A DNA stretch of 64,000 bases from assembly GCF_900111835.1 (NCBI RefSeq), contig NZ_FOJP01000014.1:1-64000 (forward strand), written 5' to 3'. Shown piece after piece: positions 7,400 to 15,847 of the stretch; within the stretch, counting starts at the first letter, position 1; every line of letters begins with the position of its first letter. The notes beneath the pieces are model-generated. The model saw only the letters and a program-made list of their open reading frames with translations. It was not told the DNA's origin and did not search any database. The position numbers and the translations under genes are program-made. This DNA comes from Metapseudomonas otitidis (GTDB taxonomy: Bacteria > Pseudomonadota > Gammaproteobacteria > Pseudomonadales > Pseudomonadaceae).

Positions 7400-8266
7400 C
7401 TATGTGCGGGCTCGGTCTCGCCCAAAGGGTTCGGTCAACTGACCAAGGTAACCCTTGGGATAGTCCCTCTCACGCAAGCCGACATTGGCGTCGCCCTGCT
7501 TTCCTGTACTGTCGTAGAACGTCCCGAATAGCCGATCCCACACCATCAGAAATTCGCCGAAGTTCACCTGGGCATCTTCGAAGTCGCGCTTGTGGTGCCA
7601 ACGATGAATTTCAGCCACCCCGATGACATGGCGCAGCCAACCCAGCCGGTAATCCAGGTTCGAGTGCTGAAAGCCCAAGTGAACGGTCAGAATGCCGAAC
7701 CAGGTGGCAACCACTGCCGAAGGCGCGCCGGATGCAAACAGCAGCACCAATCCCGGGCCAGCCATGAGCATCGCATGTAGGGGATGCCGGCGCTCCCCAT
7801 TCATCCAGTACAAGCGCTCGGCGCTGTGGTGAATCATGTGAAAACGCCACAGCCAGGGTACGTGGTGGCTGATGCGGTGCATGGCATACAGGCTCAGATC
7901 GAGCACGACGGCGACCAGCAGCAGCTGAACCCAAAGTGGACTCTCGACTGGGAAGAGACGAACTGTAGCCGGCACTGCATCGCCCAGCCTGGCCAGGATT
8001 TCGGCGGTGAACTGGATGACGGAAAGATTCACCAGCATATGCACCAGGTCGGTCAGGGTGTCCTGGTGATCCTCCAGCCAGCCCTCCCGGAAAGGCTGGA
8101 TACGCTCCAGCCCCGCGACGGCCAATAGACCGACTGCGGCTACCAAGGGTGTGCTGGGCCAGTACGGCACCCCGGCGTACAAGGCCCAGACCATGAAGGC
8201 GGCGCTGCCACCAAACACGAGCGGATAGCTCAACCAGCGTAGGGCGAATCGAAGAGAAGTGGACAT
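7400..8266 (-). CDS. Sterol desaturase / fatty acid hydroxylase family membrane protein
   Basis: This protein has 288 residues with several membrane spans (about 10-30, 35-52, 75-95 and 115-130). The histidine clusters of the family are present: 'HRISHH', 'HMIHHSAE' and 'HRWHHKRDFEDAQVNFGEFLMVWDRLFGTFY'. These bind a diiron centre in integral-membrane hydroxylases and desaturases. The substrate in bacteria is usually unknown. It is the last gene of a minus-strand run DUF3703-lspA-araC-desaturase preceded by a CadR-type operator, so it may be co-expressed under Cd or Pb stress, perhaps for envelope lipid changes (inference). Confidence 0.85.
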   Translation of the reverse strand: MSTSLRFALRWLSYPLVFGGSAAFMVWALYAGVPYWPSTPLVAAVGLLAVAGLERIQPFREGWLEDHQDTLTDLVHMLVNLSVIQFTAEILARLGDAVPATVRLFPVESPLWVQLLLVAVVLDLSLYAMHRISHHVPWLWRFHMIHHSAERLYWMNGERRHPLHAMLMAGPGLVLLFASGAPSAVVATWFGILTVHLGFQHSNLDYRLGWLRHVIGVAEIHRWHHKRDFEDAQVNFGEFLMVWDRLFGTFYDSTGKQGDANVGLRERDYPKGYLGQLTEPFGRDRART

Positions 8267-8334
8267 CGCTCAGCTCCTATGTAGAGAGCCTTCACGGTAG
8301 GTGCAGAGGACGACGTTCGACTTGAACGAAAGAG

Positions 8335-9081
8335 CTATGACTTCTGGAGATCGACCGCAGCCAGGGCGGAGGACGGATCGATGCCCAGCAGCGCCCTGAA
8401 TGTCCGGGAGAAATGCGCCGAGTCGGAAAAACCCGCCGCATGCGCGGCTTCGGTCAGCCGTCCCCCTTTGGCCAGGTGTTGCAGGGCTTGGGTGAGGCGC
8501 AGCCATTTGACATAGCTGCGCAACGGCAGGCCGGTTTGCTCCACGAACCAATGGGAAAAACGCGTGGGTGACAAATGCACCAACGCGGCCATTGCCTCAC
8601 GCCCCATTTGGCCTTCGCGCAGCGCTGCGGTGACCTTGGTCAAGCGCGGATCAGGGATTGGTGGATCGGCAAGCCGCAACAGCCGACGTACCTGCGCCTG
8701 CAACTGGACAGGCGAATGCCCCGACGCCCTCAGTGCCTCGACCATCGCAGCAATATCGGCCGCTACGATCTCCATCAGCCTCACGGCTCCGCTCACCCGC
8801 AAGGCACGCGCCTCATCGGACAGCACATCCAGGTAGATCGACAGGACCTGCCCAGCACTGAGCCGGTGCTTCAAGCCTGCCGGAATCAAGATGGCAGCCC
8901 CAGATTGCCCACCCAACGGCGTTTCAACCGTTATCGCGGCGTCGAGCCCCACTGCAATTTGATGTGCTTGATGATGGTGCCAATCCTGGTGGGCGGCATG
9001 GCCGAGAAAGACGCCGATACCGGGGCCGACCCAGGCATGGCCTGACCAGCGAGCCACTTCTGCGGCATCCGAGCTTCGCAT
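8335..9081 (-). CDS. AraC-family transcriptional regulator
   Basis: This protein has 248 residues. The start at 9079-9081 shares bases with the lspA stop (TAATG), indicating coupling. The N-terminal half is a cupin-like ligand domain with a His-rich stretch 'HAAHQDWHHHQAHQ'. The C-terminal AraC DNA-binding domain (about residues 150-245) has two helix-turn-helix units, including 'AMAALVHLSPTRFSHWFVEQTGLPLRSYVKWLRL' and 'LTEAAHAAGFSDSAHFSRTFRALLGIDPS'. It lies between lspA and the desaturase in a cadmium-type operon. The target is unknown; the His-rich segment could bind metal. Confidence 0.85.
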   Translation of the reverse strand: MRSSDAAEVARWSGHAWVGPGIGVFLGHAAHQDWHHHQAHQIAVGLDAAITVETPLGGQSGAAILIPAGLKHRLSAGQVLSIYLDVLSDEARALRVSGAVRLMEIVAADIAAMVEALRASGHSPVQLQAQVRRLLRLADPPIPDPRLTKVTAALREGQMGREAMAALVHLSPTRFSHWFVEQTGLPLRSYVKWLRLTQALQHLAKGGRLTEAAHAAGFSDSAHFSRTFRALLGIDPSSALAAVDLQKS

Positions 9082-9590
9082 TATCTGCCCCGGTCCAGTT
9101 CCGCGCTGGGACTCAGCACACTGCTCAGGAGCAACATGGCGGCACCGCCCACGATGCCGATGTCCGCCAAGTTGAATGCAGGCCAATGCCAGGATTGCCA
9201 GAAAAAATCCAGATAGTCGATCACATGGCCTCGGAAGCTGCGATCGATCAGATTCCCCACTGCCCCTCCCAGTATGAGGCTATAGCCCAGCGCTTCGAGC
9301 TTGGCCCTGGGCTTACGCAAGAGCAACGCGAGCCCAATCGAAACAACCAGTGCGAGGAGAATGAAGAAGTAGCGCTGCCAACCGCCCGCGTCAGCTAGGA
9401 AGCTGAACGCTGCGCCGGTATTCCAGAAATGGACCAGATTGAAGACTGGGGTCAGAGGAACCACGGCGCCGACCGAGAGCGAACCCTCAATTACATATTT
9501 GATCGCCTGGTCGGCCAGGGCAACGGCTAGCGATAGCGTCCACCAGAGCCCGGGAGTGATACGGTGCGCCATTCCAAGTGGCGATTTCAT
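9081..9590 (-). CDS. lspA: Signal peptidase II (accessory copy, metal-island type)
   Basis: This protein has 169 residues with four membrane helices. It carries the aspartyl-protease signatures 'FNLVHFWNTGAAFSFL', 'LGGAVGNLIDR' (catalytic Asp) and 'FNLADIGI' (second Asp). It removes signal peptides from prolipoproteins in the inner membrane. The ATG at 9588-9590 overlaps the DUF3703 stop (ATGA); the longer frame upstream is an artefact. Extra lspA copies next to cadR/czcD and DUF3703 are common in Pseudomonas Cd/Pb islands, beyond the housekeeping copy expected elsewhere. Confidence 0.92.
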   Translation of the reverse strand: MKSPLGMAHRITPGLWWTLSLAVALADQAIKYVIEGSLSVGAVVPLTPVFNLVHFWNTGAAFSFLADAGGWQRYFFILLALVVSIGLALLLRKPRAKLEALGYSLILGGAVGNLIDRSFRGHVIDYLDFFWQSWHWPAFNLADIGIVGGAAMLLLSSVLSPSAELDRGR

Positions 9591-9934
9591 TGTTTCGCTC
9601 CCTGAAACAGTCGCTGCAATCCGGGTGAGACGGGCATCGGCGCGAATGCACTGATCCTCGCGCGTCCGGTATTGCCGAGCGGTACCCAGATCTTCGAGAA
9701 CAACACGGCAGCGATGATCCGTGGTGCTTGGCCGAACATTTCCCGGTAGTCGCGCAACTGCCAGCCAGCCCTTAGCATCAACCAATGGCTCCGCGCATGC
9801 AGGACGGGCATGTGCTGGCTCAAGATGTGGGCGCGCTCGAGCCAGGGGAATGCCTCGGTTGGCGCCTTTTCACGGAGTGCTGTCCTTGCCTGGAAAAAGG
9901 CTTCATCGATGGCATTGCGGAGGGCGGTATTCAT
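9587..9934 (-). CDS. DUF3703 family protein
   Basis: This protein has 115 residues from the ATG at 9932-9934. Family features include 'AFFQARTALREKAPTEAFPWLERAHILSQHMPVLHARSHWLML' and a C-terminal 'VPLGNTGRARISAFAPMPV'. It is short and soluble with no metal-binding cysteines. DUF3703 genes occur almost only in heavy-metal operons beside lspA and czcD; their biochemical role is not established. It is the first gene of the operon driven by the CadR-type operator at 9996-10016. Confidence 0.85.
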   Translation of the reverse strand: MNTALRNAIDEAFFQARTALREKAPTEAFPWLERAHILSQHMPVLHARSHWLMLRAGWQLRDYREMFGQAPRIIAAVLFSKIWVPLGNTGRARISAFAPMPVSPGLQRLFQGAKQ

Positions 9935-9995
9935 CTGGAACTCACTTGCGCAGCAGTTGGAAGGCCATGATTCTGGGCCGATCGTGCAAGTGAAC

Positions 9996-10016
9996 ACCCT
10001 GTAGCCGCTATAGGGT
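9996..10016 (-). promoter_or_regulatory. CadR/PbrR-type operator for DUF3703-lspA operon
   Basis: The minus strand shows arms ACCCTATAG and CTACAGGGT separated by CGG (one mismatch). It overlaps a TTGACC -35 box, in the MerR-family arrangement. It lies 62 bases upstream of the DUF3703 ATG and 50 bases past the cadR stop. Confidence 0.75.
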
Positions 10017-10064
10017 CAAGCTCTACGCTTTGAGCAGAAGCGAATGGCACTTTTCTAGCGCGCC

Positions 10065-10472
10065 TTATGGAAGCCGTTTGCCTCCCTCCACTAGACCCGA
10101 AAGTATTCCGCAGTCCAGGCTTTGTCGTTCGTCATCGCAGCAGCTGCGTAACGTCACCAACTGGTTTTCCAGGGCTTGCAAGGATGCGATCTGGGCCCTG
10201 ACCTGGGCGATATGGCTATCAAGCAGCGTATTGACCGCCGCGCACGGTTGCTGCGGCTGTGCTTGAACGCTCTGCAAAACACCAATTTCGTCCAACGACA
10301 TGCCAAAGGACCGGCAACGGCGGATGAACAGCAGTTTCTCCACATGATCCGCTTCGTAGGCTCGGTAGCCATTTGCCTGGCGATTGGGCGATGCAAGCAG
10401 GCCCTGGCGCTCATAGAAACGAATGGTCTGAATGTCCGCTCCCGTCAGCTGTGCAAGTTGACCAATGCGCAT
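10065..10472 (-). CDS. cadR: MerR-family cadmium/lead-responsive regulator
   Basis: This protein has 135 residues. The N-terminal MerR helix-turn-helix is 'MRIGQLAQLTGADIQTIRFYERQGLL' and is followed by the dimerisation helix. The metal site includes one Cys before the helix ('QPCAAV', residue 77) and a C-terminal 'SCCDDERQSLDCGIL' loop, the pattern of CadR/PbrR sensors of Cd(II), Pb(II) and Zn(II). It is divergent from the czcD-like pump, with an operator between them, and a second operator lies just past its 3' end for the lspA operon. It therefore probably controls both sides. Confidence 0.9.
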   Translation of the reverse strand: MRIGQLAQLTGADIQTIRFYERQGLLASPNRQANGYRAYEADHVEKLLFIRRCRSFGMSLDEIGVLQSVQAQPQQPCAAVNTLLDSHIAQVRAQIASLQALENQLVTLRSCCDDERQSLDCGILSGLVEGGKRLP

Positions 10473-10511
10473 AGGCTGCTCCTCGATAAACAGCCAGTAT
10501 ATCCAGGCTTG

Positions 10512-10532
10512 ACCCTATACCTGCTATATGGT
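10512..10532 (+). promoter_or_regulatory. CadR-type operator of the CDF pump gene
   Basis: Arms ACCCTATA and TATATGGT (one mismatch) surround a five-base centre, next to a TTGACC -35 box at 10509-10514. It reads toward the CDF gene and lies in the 100-base gap between it and cadR. Confidence 0.7.
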
Positions 10533-10572
10533 TTTCAATTGCCAGAATTGAACCTGATAGGAGAGGCGGATC

Positions 10573-11466
10573 ATGAGCTCGTGTGAAAAATCCTGTGGCT
10601 GCGGTTCAGTGTCAGCGCCTGCTGAAGCAGCGAGCGCGCCCTCGACCGAAGGAGCCTGGGTCAGCCATTTTTCTGTACCCAAGATGGATTGCCCTTCGGA
10701 AGAGCGAATGATTCGGCTCGCGCTGAATAGCTTGCCTGAGCTTCGTTCGTTGTCCTTTGATCTGAGCAGCAGGCAGGTACTCGCTTTCCATGACGGGGCG
10801 GTTGACCCAATCACTACCAAGCTGGAGTCCCTGGGTCTAGGGGCAGCGCTACTGGGGACTCAACCAGCTAGTCAGGAAGCAGCCTCGACCAATCGCGCTG
10901 ATGAGGAATTAGCGGCGTCGAAAGAGGCGAGCACCCTGAAAATTTTGCTCGGCATCAACGCTGCCATGTTTGTTATCGAGATGGGCGCAGGGTTGATCGC
11001 TCAGTCGACGGGCCTTATTGCCGACTCGCTGGACATGTTTGCGGATGCTGCCGTCTATGGCTTGGCTCTCTTTGCCGTCGGCCGCAGTGCACAGCTGCAA
11101 GTTCGCGCTGCGCACCTGGCGGGTTTCTTTCAGATCCTGTTGGCACTGGGCGTACTCGTGGAGGTGGCTAGACGCTTCCACTATGGCAGCGAACCTGAGT
11201 CGATGCTGATGATGGGGATTGGCTTAGTTGCACTCGTCGCAAACGCCAGCTGTCTCTTGATGATCTATGGCCATCGCGAAGGCGGTGCACACATGAAAGC
11301 GAGCTGGATTTTTTCGGCCAACGATGTGCTCGCGAACATTGGCGTTATCGTCGCCGGCGCGCTGGTTGCGTGGACGGGCTCTCCCTACCCAGACTTGGTG
11401 ATTGGTACGGTCGTTGGCCTCATCGTATTGAACGGTGCGCGCCGAATCCTGGCATTGAAAGCCTGA
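10573..11466 (+). CDS. czcD: CDF-family cation efflux transporter (CzcD-like) with N-terminal HMA-like domain
   Basis: This protein has 297 residues. The N-terminus is Cys-rich ('CEKSCGCGS', residues 4-12) and is followed by a degenerate HMA-like fold around 'FSVPKMDCPSEERMI'. From about residue 118 the CDF membrane domain runs with six predicted helices and the metal site 'LIADSLDMFADAAVYG'. There is no large cytoplasmic C-terminal domain, so it is shorter than classical CzcD. It probably exports Cd, Zn or Pb from the cytoplasm by proton exchange. Control by CadR is inferred from the operator just upstream. Confidence 0.87.
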   Translation: MSSCEKSCGCGSVSAPAEAASAPSTEGAWVSHFSVPKMDCPSEERMIRLALNSLPELRSLSFDLSSRQVLAFHDGAVDPITTKLESLGLGAALLGTQPASQEAASTNRADEELAASKEASTLKILLGINAAMFVIEMGAGLIAQSTGLIADSLDMFADAAVYGLALFAVGRSAQLQVRAAHLAGFFQILLALGVLVEVARRFHYGSEPESMLMMGIGLVALVANASCLLMIYGHREGGAHMKASWIFSANDVLANIGVIVAGALVAWTGSPYPDLVIGTVVGLIVLNGARRILALKA

Positions 11467-11492
11467 CCAACCGATCCTGTATTCCATCGCGA

Positions 11493-11600
11493 TGGGCTCA
11501 CTTTCTACAAGTGAACATCAATGGTACGGACAGTCCAATAAACCTTGGTTTATTGGACGGTCTGAGCGAGGGGCGTTCAGTTGCAGAAAGCGTGAGCCCA
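11493..11600. repeat. Large concentric palindrome
   Basis: A perfect 26-base palindrome (11533-11558) has 12-base arms GTCCAATAAACC and a TT centre. It is nested inside outer arms TGGGCTCACTTTCT (11493-11506) and AGAAAGCGTGAGCCCA (11585-11600), which share the same centre near 11545.5. Flanking bases also match in part (CAAGTGAAC versus CAACTGAAC on the complement). It begins 27 bases after the CDF stop. It may be a terminator, a pair of abutting element ends, or a recombinase site. Confidence 0.6.
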
Positions 11601-11738
11601 TTGAGATTAAATGCAAGCCGGCGCGGCTGAATGCAAGCTCGCTCGCAGCTAATGTGAGCCCGAGGGCTTCGTCAGCCGCAGTTAATCTGAGCTGGAAATT
11701 GCATCGATTGCGAGCCCGGCCGTTTTCAAACGCGAGCC
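11586..11738 (+). repeat. Array of TnATGCGAGCC-type repeats
   Basis: Seven same-direction copies of a short motif are seen: GAAAGCGTGAGCCCA (11586), ATTAAATGCAAGCC, CTGAATGCAAGCT, GCTAATGTGAGCCC, GTTAATCTGAGCT, CGATTGCGAGCCC and CAAACGCGAGCC (ends about 11738). Most are 20-23 bases apart, about two helical turns. Repeats of this spacing resemble transposase-binding arrays at IS21-like ends. The array lies in the 279-base gap before the ATPase stop. Confidence 0.55.
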
Positions 11739-11745
11739 GTTACAA

Positions 11746-14115
11746 CTAGCCAACGTCCGTTGCTTTCAACCTAAGCGCATTGAAAACCACCGAGGCTGAA
11801 CTGACGCTCATTGCCAGAGCAGCGATCAAGGGCGACAGAAGATGTCCTGTCAGCGGATACAGCAGCCCGGCCGCTAGCGGGATTCCCATCGCGTTGTAGA
11901 GGAATGCAAAGGCAAGGTTCTGCCTCATGTTCTTCACCGTGGCCACCGACAAGGTGCGCGCCCGCAGGATGCCCATCAGGTCTCCCTTGACCAGGGTCAC
12001 TTGGGCGCTGTTCATCGCCACGTCGGTGCCCGTGCCCATAGCGATGCCTACGTCGGCCCTGGCCAAGGCCGGCGCATCGTTGATGCCGTCGCCCGCCATG
12101 GCAACACGCCGGCCATAGCTCTGCAGTTCGGCGACTAATTTCTCCTTGTCCTGCGGTTTCACCTCGCCATGCACCTCCTCGATGCCTAACTGCTTCGCCA
12201 CGGCTCTTGCTGTGGTGAGGCCATCGCCAGTGGCCATGATGACCTTCACGTCAGCGTTCTGGAGTTGAGCAACAGCCTGTTGGGAGGTCGGTTTGATTGG
12301 ATCGGAAACGGCCAGGAGACCCGCCAGGCGACCATCGACGGCCAGATAGATGATGCTGATGCCCTCCAGGCGCAGTTGCTCTGCACGGTTACGCAGCGGA
12401 GTAATATCGACGCCCGCCTCCTCCATCAACGCTGTGTTCCCAAGCTGCAGTTGATGGCCATCGACCTGTCCGCGTACACCAATACCTGAGCCAGATTCGA
12501 AGGTCTCCGGTTTCACCAGGGCAAGACCCTGTTCACGCGCATGATCGACAATGGCATGCGCCAGCGGATGCTCGCTGCCCTGGTCCAGGCTTGCGGCCAA
12601 GCGCAGAACCTCGACCGAGTCGAACGGCCCGGTTCCCTCTGCACTATGAAAGGCCGGCCGCCCCTGCGTCAGTGTCCCGGTCTTGTCGACGATCAAGGTG
12701 TCGATTTTGCAGAGGTTCTCGATAGCGCTGGCATCGCGGAACAACACACCGCTGCTGGCGGCCTTGCCGGTCGCGACCATGACCGACATCGGCGTTGCCA
12801 AGCCCAGGGCGCATGGGCAGGCAATGATCAGTACGGCCACAGCGTTGATCAGGCCAAATACCCAACCTGATTCCGGCCCGAACACCCCCCAGCCAAAAAA
12901 TGTCAGGATCGCGATCAGGATCACCCCCACCACGAAATACCCTGCCACGGCATCGGCCATACGCTGCATGGGCGCCTTGGAACGCTGGGCCTTAGCCACC
13001 ATCTGGACGATCTGCGACAACATGGTTTCGGCGCCCACCTTCTGCGCTTCCATCACCAGGCTGCCGTGGGTGTTCAGGGTGGCACCGATGAGGGTATCCC
13101 CTGCCCGCTTGGTGACGGGCACCGGCTCGCCGGTGAGCATCGACTCGTCGACAGCGCTCTCGCCCTCCAGCACGGTGCCATCCACCGGGACTTTTTCGCC
13201 CGGCCGGACACGCAAGTGGTCACCCTGATGGACGTGGGTCAGCGGAATATCTTCTTCCTGGCCGTCAGGCCTGATGCGCCGGGCAGTCTTGGGGGCCAAT
13301 CCCAGCAGTGACTTAATGGCGGCAGAGGTCTGCGAGCGGGCTTTGAGTTCGAGCATCTGGCCCAACAGCGTGAGCGAGATGATCACCGCGGCGGCCTCGA
13401 AGTAGACGCCGATGCGTCCATCCTGAACGAAGGCCGCCGGGAACCACTGCGGCACCAGGGTGGCTGCCACGCTGTAGAGGTAGGCGGCTGCAGTTCCTAA
13501 TCCGATCAGGGTCCACATATTAGGGCTGCGTTGCCGGATGGAGTCTATTCCGCGAGTGAAAAATACCCAGCCACCCCAAAGCGTCACGGGCGTTGCCAGA
13601 ACCAGCTCAACCCAGTTCTGGGATGTTCCATGGAACAGCTGCAAGGAATGACCAGCCATCGCCAGCACGGTCACGATGACGGTCAATGGCAGGGTCCACC
13701 AGAACCGTCGCGAAAAGTCTTTCAGCTCCGGATTTTCTTCGTCCTCCAGCTCTGGAATGACGGGTTCGAGCGTCATCCCACAGATCGGGCAGTTGCCAGG
13801 GCTCGGTTGGCGAATCTCGGGATGCATCGGGCAGGTGTATTCAGCCCCCAGTCCTGCCTGAGTTGAGTACTCTGGCCGAGCGGCATGCTGGTGGTGCCCG
13901 GCATGCGATTGATGGCTCATGTACTGATGAGGGGCTGCCTGGAACTTCTCCTGGCATTTTGTACTGCAGAACCGATAGGCCCTTCCCTCAAAGTTCTCCT
14001 GGTAAGGACTATCAGATTTGACCTCCATGCCACACACCGGATCGCGTGGGCTCTCTGGATGGCCGTGCGAGTGATGTGCATGGCACTGGTCATGATGGCA
14101 GGAGGTCTTTTGCAT
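11746..14115 (-). CDS. Copper-exporting P-type ATPase with YHS and metal-binding N-terminus
   Basis: This protein has 789 residues. The His-rich start is followed by a YHS domain ('[28 protein letters not shown]', about 25-60) and a zinc-ribbon-like '[26 protein letters not shown]' (about 93-118). Next are eight membrane helices with the Cu-transport motif 'CPC' in '[13 protein letters not shown]', the phosphorylation motif 'DKTGTLT', the 'SEHPLA' motif, and '[10 protein letters not shown]' near the end. It moves Cu(I) out of the cytoplasm. It lacks a CxxC HMA domain, which fits delivery by CopZ or by the N-terminal YHS region. The upstream DUF2933 gene is five bases away, so the two form an operon. 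Confidence 0.93.
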   Translation of the reverse strand: MQKTSCHHDQCHAHHSHGHPESPRDPVCGMEVKSDSPYQENFEGRAYRFCSTKCQEKFQAAPHQYMSHQSHAGHHQHAARPEYSTQAGLGAEYTCPMHPEIRQPSPGNCPICGMTLEPVIPELEDEENPELKDFSRRFWWTLPLTVIVTVLAMAGHSLQLFHGTSQNWVELVLATPVTLWGGWVFFTRGIDSIRQRSPNMWTLIGLGTAAAYLYSVAATLVPQWFPAAFVQDGRIGVYFEAAAVIISLTLLGQMLELKARSQTSAAIKSLLGLAPKTARRIRPDGQEEDIPLTHVHQGDHLRVRPGEKVPVDGTVLEGESAVDESMLTGEPVPVTKRAGDTLIGATLNTHGSLVMEAQKVGAETMLSQIVQMVAKAQRSKAPMQRMADAVAGYFVVGVILIAILTFFGWGVFGPESGWVFGLINAVAVLIIACPCALGLATPMSVMVATGKAASSGVLFRDASAIENLCKIDTLIVDKTGTLTQGRPAFHSAEGTGPFDSVEVLRLAASLDQGSEHPLAHAIVDHAREQGLALVKPETFESGSGIGVRGQVDGHQLQLGNTALMEEAGVDITPLRNRAEQLRLEGISIIYLAVDGRLAGLLAVSDPIKPTSQQAVAQLQNADVKVIMATGDGLTTARAVAKQLGIEEVHGEVKPQDKEKLVAELQSYGRRVAMAGDGINDAPALARADVGIAMGTGTDVAMNSAQVTLVKGDLMGILRARTLSVATVKNMRQNLAFAFLYNAMGIPLAAGLLYPLTGHLLSPLIAALAMSVSSASVVFNALRLKATDVG

Positions 14116-14120
14116 TCGAG

Positions 14121-14369
14121 TTATTTCCTATCCTCGTCCTTGGAAACTGCGGCTCCGCTGGAGTGGGAGTGCCCGCCATGATTGTGGCCAAACAGATGCA
14201 TCAGCGGGCATAGCAGCAGGATGAGGTATGGCAAAGCCTGCGAAAGATGACCGTAATGCTCGCGCGCGACATAGAAGATGCCGATTACGGCCAGCATGAT
14301 CAGTGCGATGCCAATCTTGCTCTTCCAAAAAGGTGGTTCCGTAGTGCCAGTGTGGTGCGTGTGATCCAT
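14121..14369 (-). CDS. DUF2933 small membrane protein
   Basis: This protein has 82 residues. A His-rich N-terminus (MDHTHHTGT) is followed by two membrane helices (about 17-33 and 44-58) and a His-rich tail ([13 protein letters not shown]). DUF2933 proteins accompany copper and silver P-type ATPases; the His clusters suggest metal binding at the membrane, but no function is proven. It is the first gene of the two-gene operon with the ATPase. No CopR-type box was found upstream in 14370-14448. Confidence 0.85.
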   Translation of the reverse strand: MDHTHHTGTTEPPFWKSKIGIALIMLAVIGIFYVAREHYGHLSQALPYLILLLCPLMHLFGHNHGGHSHSSGAAVSKDEDRK

Positions 14370-14448
14370 GACAATAGCCTCGGTTCAATGACCATAGAAT
14401 CAGCATAGGTTGCTCTAGCCAGGCAGAGTTGACGCGTATCAATGGAGT

Positions 14449-14982
14449 TCAGCGTACGGTCACCTTACCGACCATTCCCGACTGATAATGTCCAGGAACA
14501 TTGCAGGCGAACTCCAGATCAGTAGCGTCGGAGAAGGTCCAGATCAGCTCTTCGCGTGCACCTGGCTCGACCAGAACGCTGTTGGGATCGTCGTGCTCCA
14601 TGCCGACCATCTTCATGCCGCCCATGGCGTGGTCCATTTTGCTCATGTCATGCGCTGCAGTCGGGGACAGCGTGCCGTTCTGAAACATCGCAGCCATCTC
14701 TTTCTGATGCGCAGCATGGGATGCCGCTTTGCCAAGGTTGAACTCGTGCAGCAGGGCTCCCTCGTTCAGCAGTACGAAGCGAACCGTCTCGCCCGCCTTG
14801 ATTTCCATTGCCTTGGGTTCAAAGAAGATGTCCCCCATCCGGACTTCGATGGTGCGATCTACTGCCTGACTGTCTCCCGGTTGCCCGATACTGTCTTTCT
14901 TGTGGCCCGGGCTGGCCAGCGCATTGGCAGCACTGAGCAGTAAACCAAGGGTGGTGATTATGAAAGCGGGTCTGAGTTTCAT
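14449..14982 (-). CDS. CopI-like periplasmic cupredoxin (copy 1)
   Basis: This protein has 177 residues with a signal peptide ending ANALA (start ATG 14980-14982, preceded by GAGGCAC). The cupredoxin fold carries type-1 copper ligands: His in 'ALLHEFNLG', and Cys, His and Met in 'FACNVPGHYQSGM'. A Met/His-rich insertion 'HDMSKMDHAMGGMKMVGMEHDD' likely binds extra copper. CopI proteins protect the periplasm from copper. A CopR-type box lies at 15059-15075. It is paralogous to the next gene upstream (15130-15681) but has its own promoter space. Confidence 0.88.
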   Translation of the reverse strand: MKLRPAFIITTLGLLLSAANALASPGHKKDSIGQPGDSQAVDRTIEVRMGDIFFEPKAMEIKAGETVRFVLLNEGALLHEFNLGKAASHAAHQKEMAAMFQNGTLSPTAAHDMSKMDHAMGGMKMVGMEHDDPNSVLVEPGAREELIWTFSDATDLEFACNVPGHYQSGMVGKVTVR

Positions 14983-15058
14983 GGTGTGCCTCTGAGGTGT
15001 TGAGGAGGGATGAGTCCCGATGCTAATGAGGTGCAACTGGCGGTACGCTGACGCGAAA

Positions 15059-15075
15059 ACTACATCGCAGTAAGG
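15059..15075 (-). promoter_or_regulatory. Probable CopR box upstream of copI copy 1
   Basis: The site reads ACTACATCGCAGTAAGG and aligns with the other four boxes. It lies in the 147-base gap between the two cupredoxin genes, so copy 1 is probably transcribed separately from copy 2. Confidence 0.6.
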
Positions 15076-15129
15076 TTCGTCAGATCGGTGCTACCCAGCC
15101 CGCGGCCAACGGGTAGCACCGGTGCCGGA

Positions 15130-15681
15130 CTAACGCAGAGCAAACTCACCGACCATTCCCGCCTGGTAATGCCCAGGCAATGTACAGGCGAAGCTCAAAC
15201 TGCCCGCCTGAGGGAAGGTCCACACGAACTCTTTAGTTGTGCCGGGCTCGACGAGAACCGCGTTCGGGTCGTCATGCTTGGCTTTGATGACTTCCGGATA
15301 GCCTGGAGGGTTGGAGTCTCCCGTGCCATAACGCTCATGCCAGACAATGCTTTCGGCCATACCGGTCGGTGTCAGCGTGCCGTCCTTGAACAAGGCTGCC
15401 ATCTTGCGCTGGTGTTCCAGTTGGAACGCTGCGTGCCCGATGTTGAACTCGTGCATCAATGCGCCCTCGTTCTTCAGAACGAAGCGCACGGTCTCGCCGG
15501 GCTTTACGTTGATCGTCTTCTGGCTGTAGTTGATGTCGTCCATCTTCACCAAGATGGTACGAGTCGCCGGCGTCGCCTGGGCTTGTTGCCCAAAGTCACT
15601 TCCACTGGGCTCGGCAATTGCCGGAATAGCAGTGCTGATGAACAGCGTGCTGATCAGCAGCTTAAGGGGGATGCGTTTCAT
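15130..15681 (-). CDS. copI: CopI-like periplasmic cupredoxin (copy 2)
   Basis: This protein has 183 residues with a signal peptide ending IPAIA. Type-1 copper ligands are visible: His in 'ALMHEFNIGHAAF', and Cys, His and Met in 'FACTLPGHYQAGM'. It shares the framework 'GETVRFVLxNEGALxHEFNxGxAA' with copy 1 but lacks that copy's Met-rich insertion, having 'ESIVWHERYGTGDSNPPGYPEV' there instead. It therefore probably matches the classical CopI form, while copy 1 is a divergent paralogue. A CopR-type box is at 15753-15769. Confidence 0.88.
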   Translation of the reverse strand: MKRIPLKLLISTLFISTAIPAIAEPSGSDFGQQAQATPATRTILVKMDDINYSQKTINVKPGETVRFVLKNEGALMHEFNIGHAAFQLEHQRKMAALFKDGTLTPTGMAESIVWHERYGTGDSNPPGYPEVIKAKHDDPNAVLVEPGTTKEFVWTFPQAGSLSFACTLPGHYQAGMVGEFALR

Positions 15682-15752
15682 GGTGAGACCTCGCTAGGTA
15701 GGCTGGAAATCTCATGCTATTCCACGCTTGCTGCCAGGCCGCTGACCCCAAA

Positions 15753-15769
15753 ACTACAATTGCGTCAGC
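15753..15769 (-). promoter_or_regulatory. Probable CopR box upstream of copI copy 2
   Basis: The site reads ACTACAATTGCGTCAGC, 72 bases upstream of the ATG. It is the weakest of the five but keeps TACA-N5-GT-(A/C)-AG. Confidence 0.55.
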
Positions 15770-15772
15770 TGG

Positions 15773-15800
15773 AAAAAAGCACGGCGCCATTGAGGCGCCG
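15773..15800 (-). terminator. Rho-independent terminator after ptrA copy 2
   Basis: On the minus strand a perfect 7-bp stem (CGGCGCC, loop TCAAT, GGCGCCG) is followed by TGCTTTTTT. It lies 48 bases past the stop of the ptrA-like gene and insulates the copI promoter box just beyond it. Confidence 0.8.
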
Positions 15801-15847
15801 CTAGGCCAAAGGAGCAATCACGGAAGGCCTGGAAGATGGGGAAACTC

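Noticed and set aside
7100-11738. The two repeat arrays as a CRISPR
   Set aside because: Units are only about 15-17 bases, degenerate, with no uniform spacers and no cas genes.
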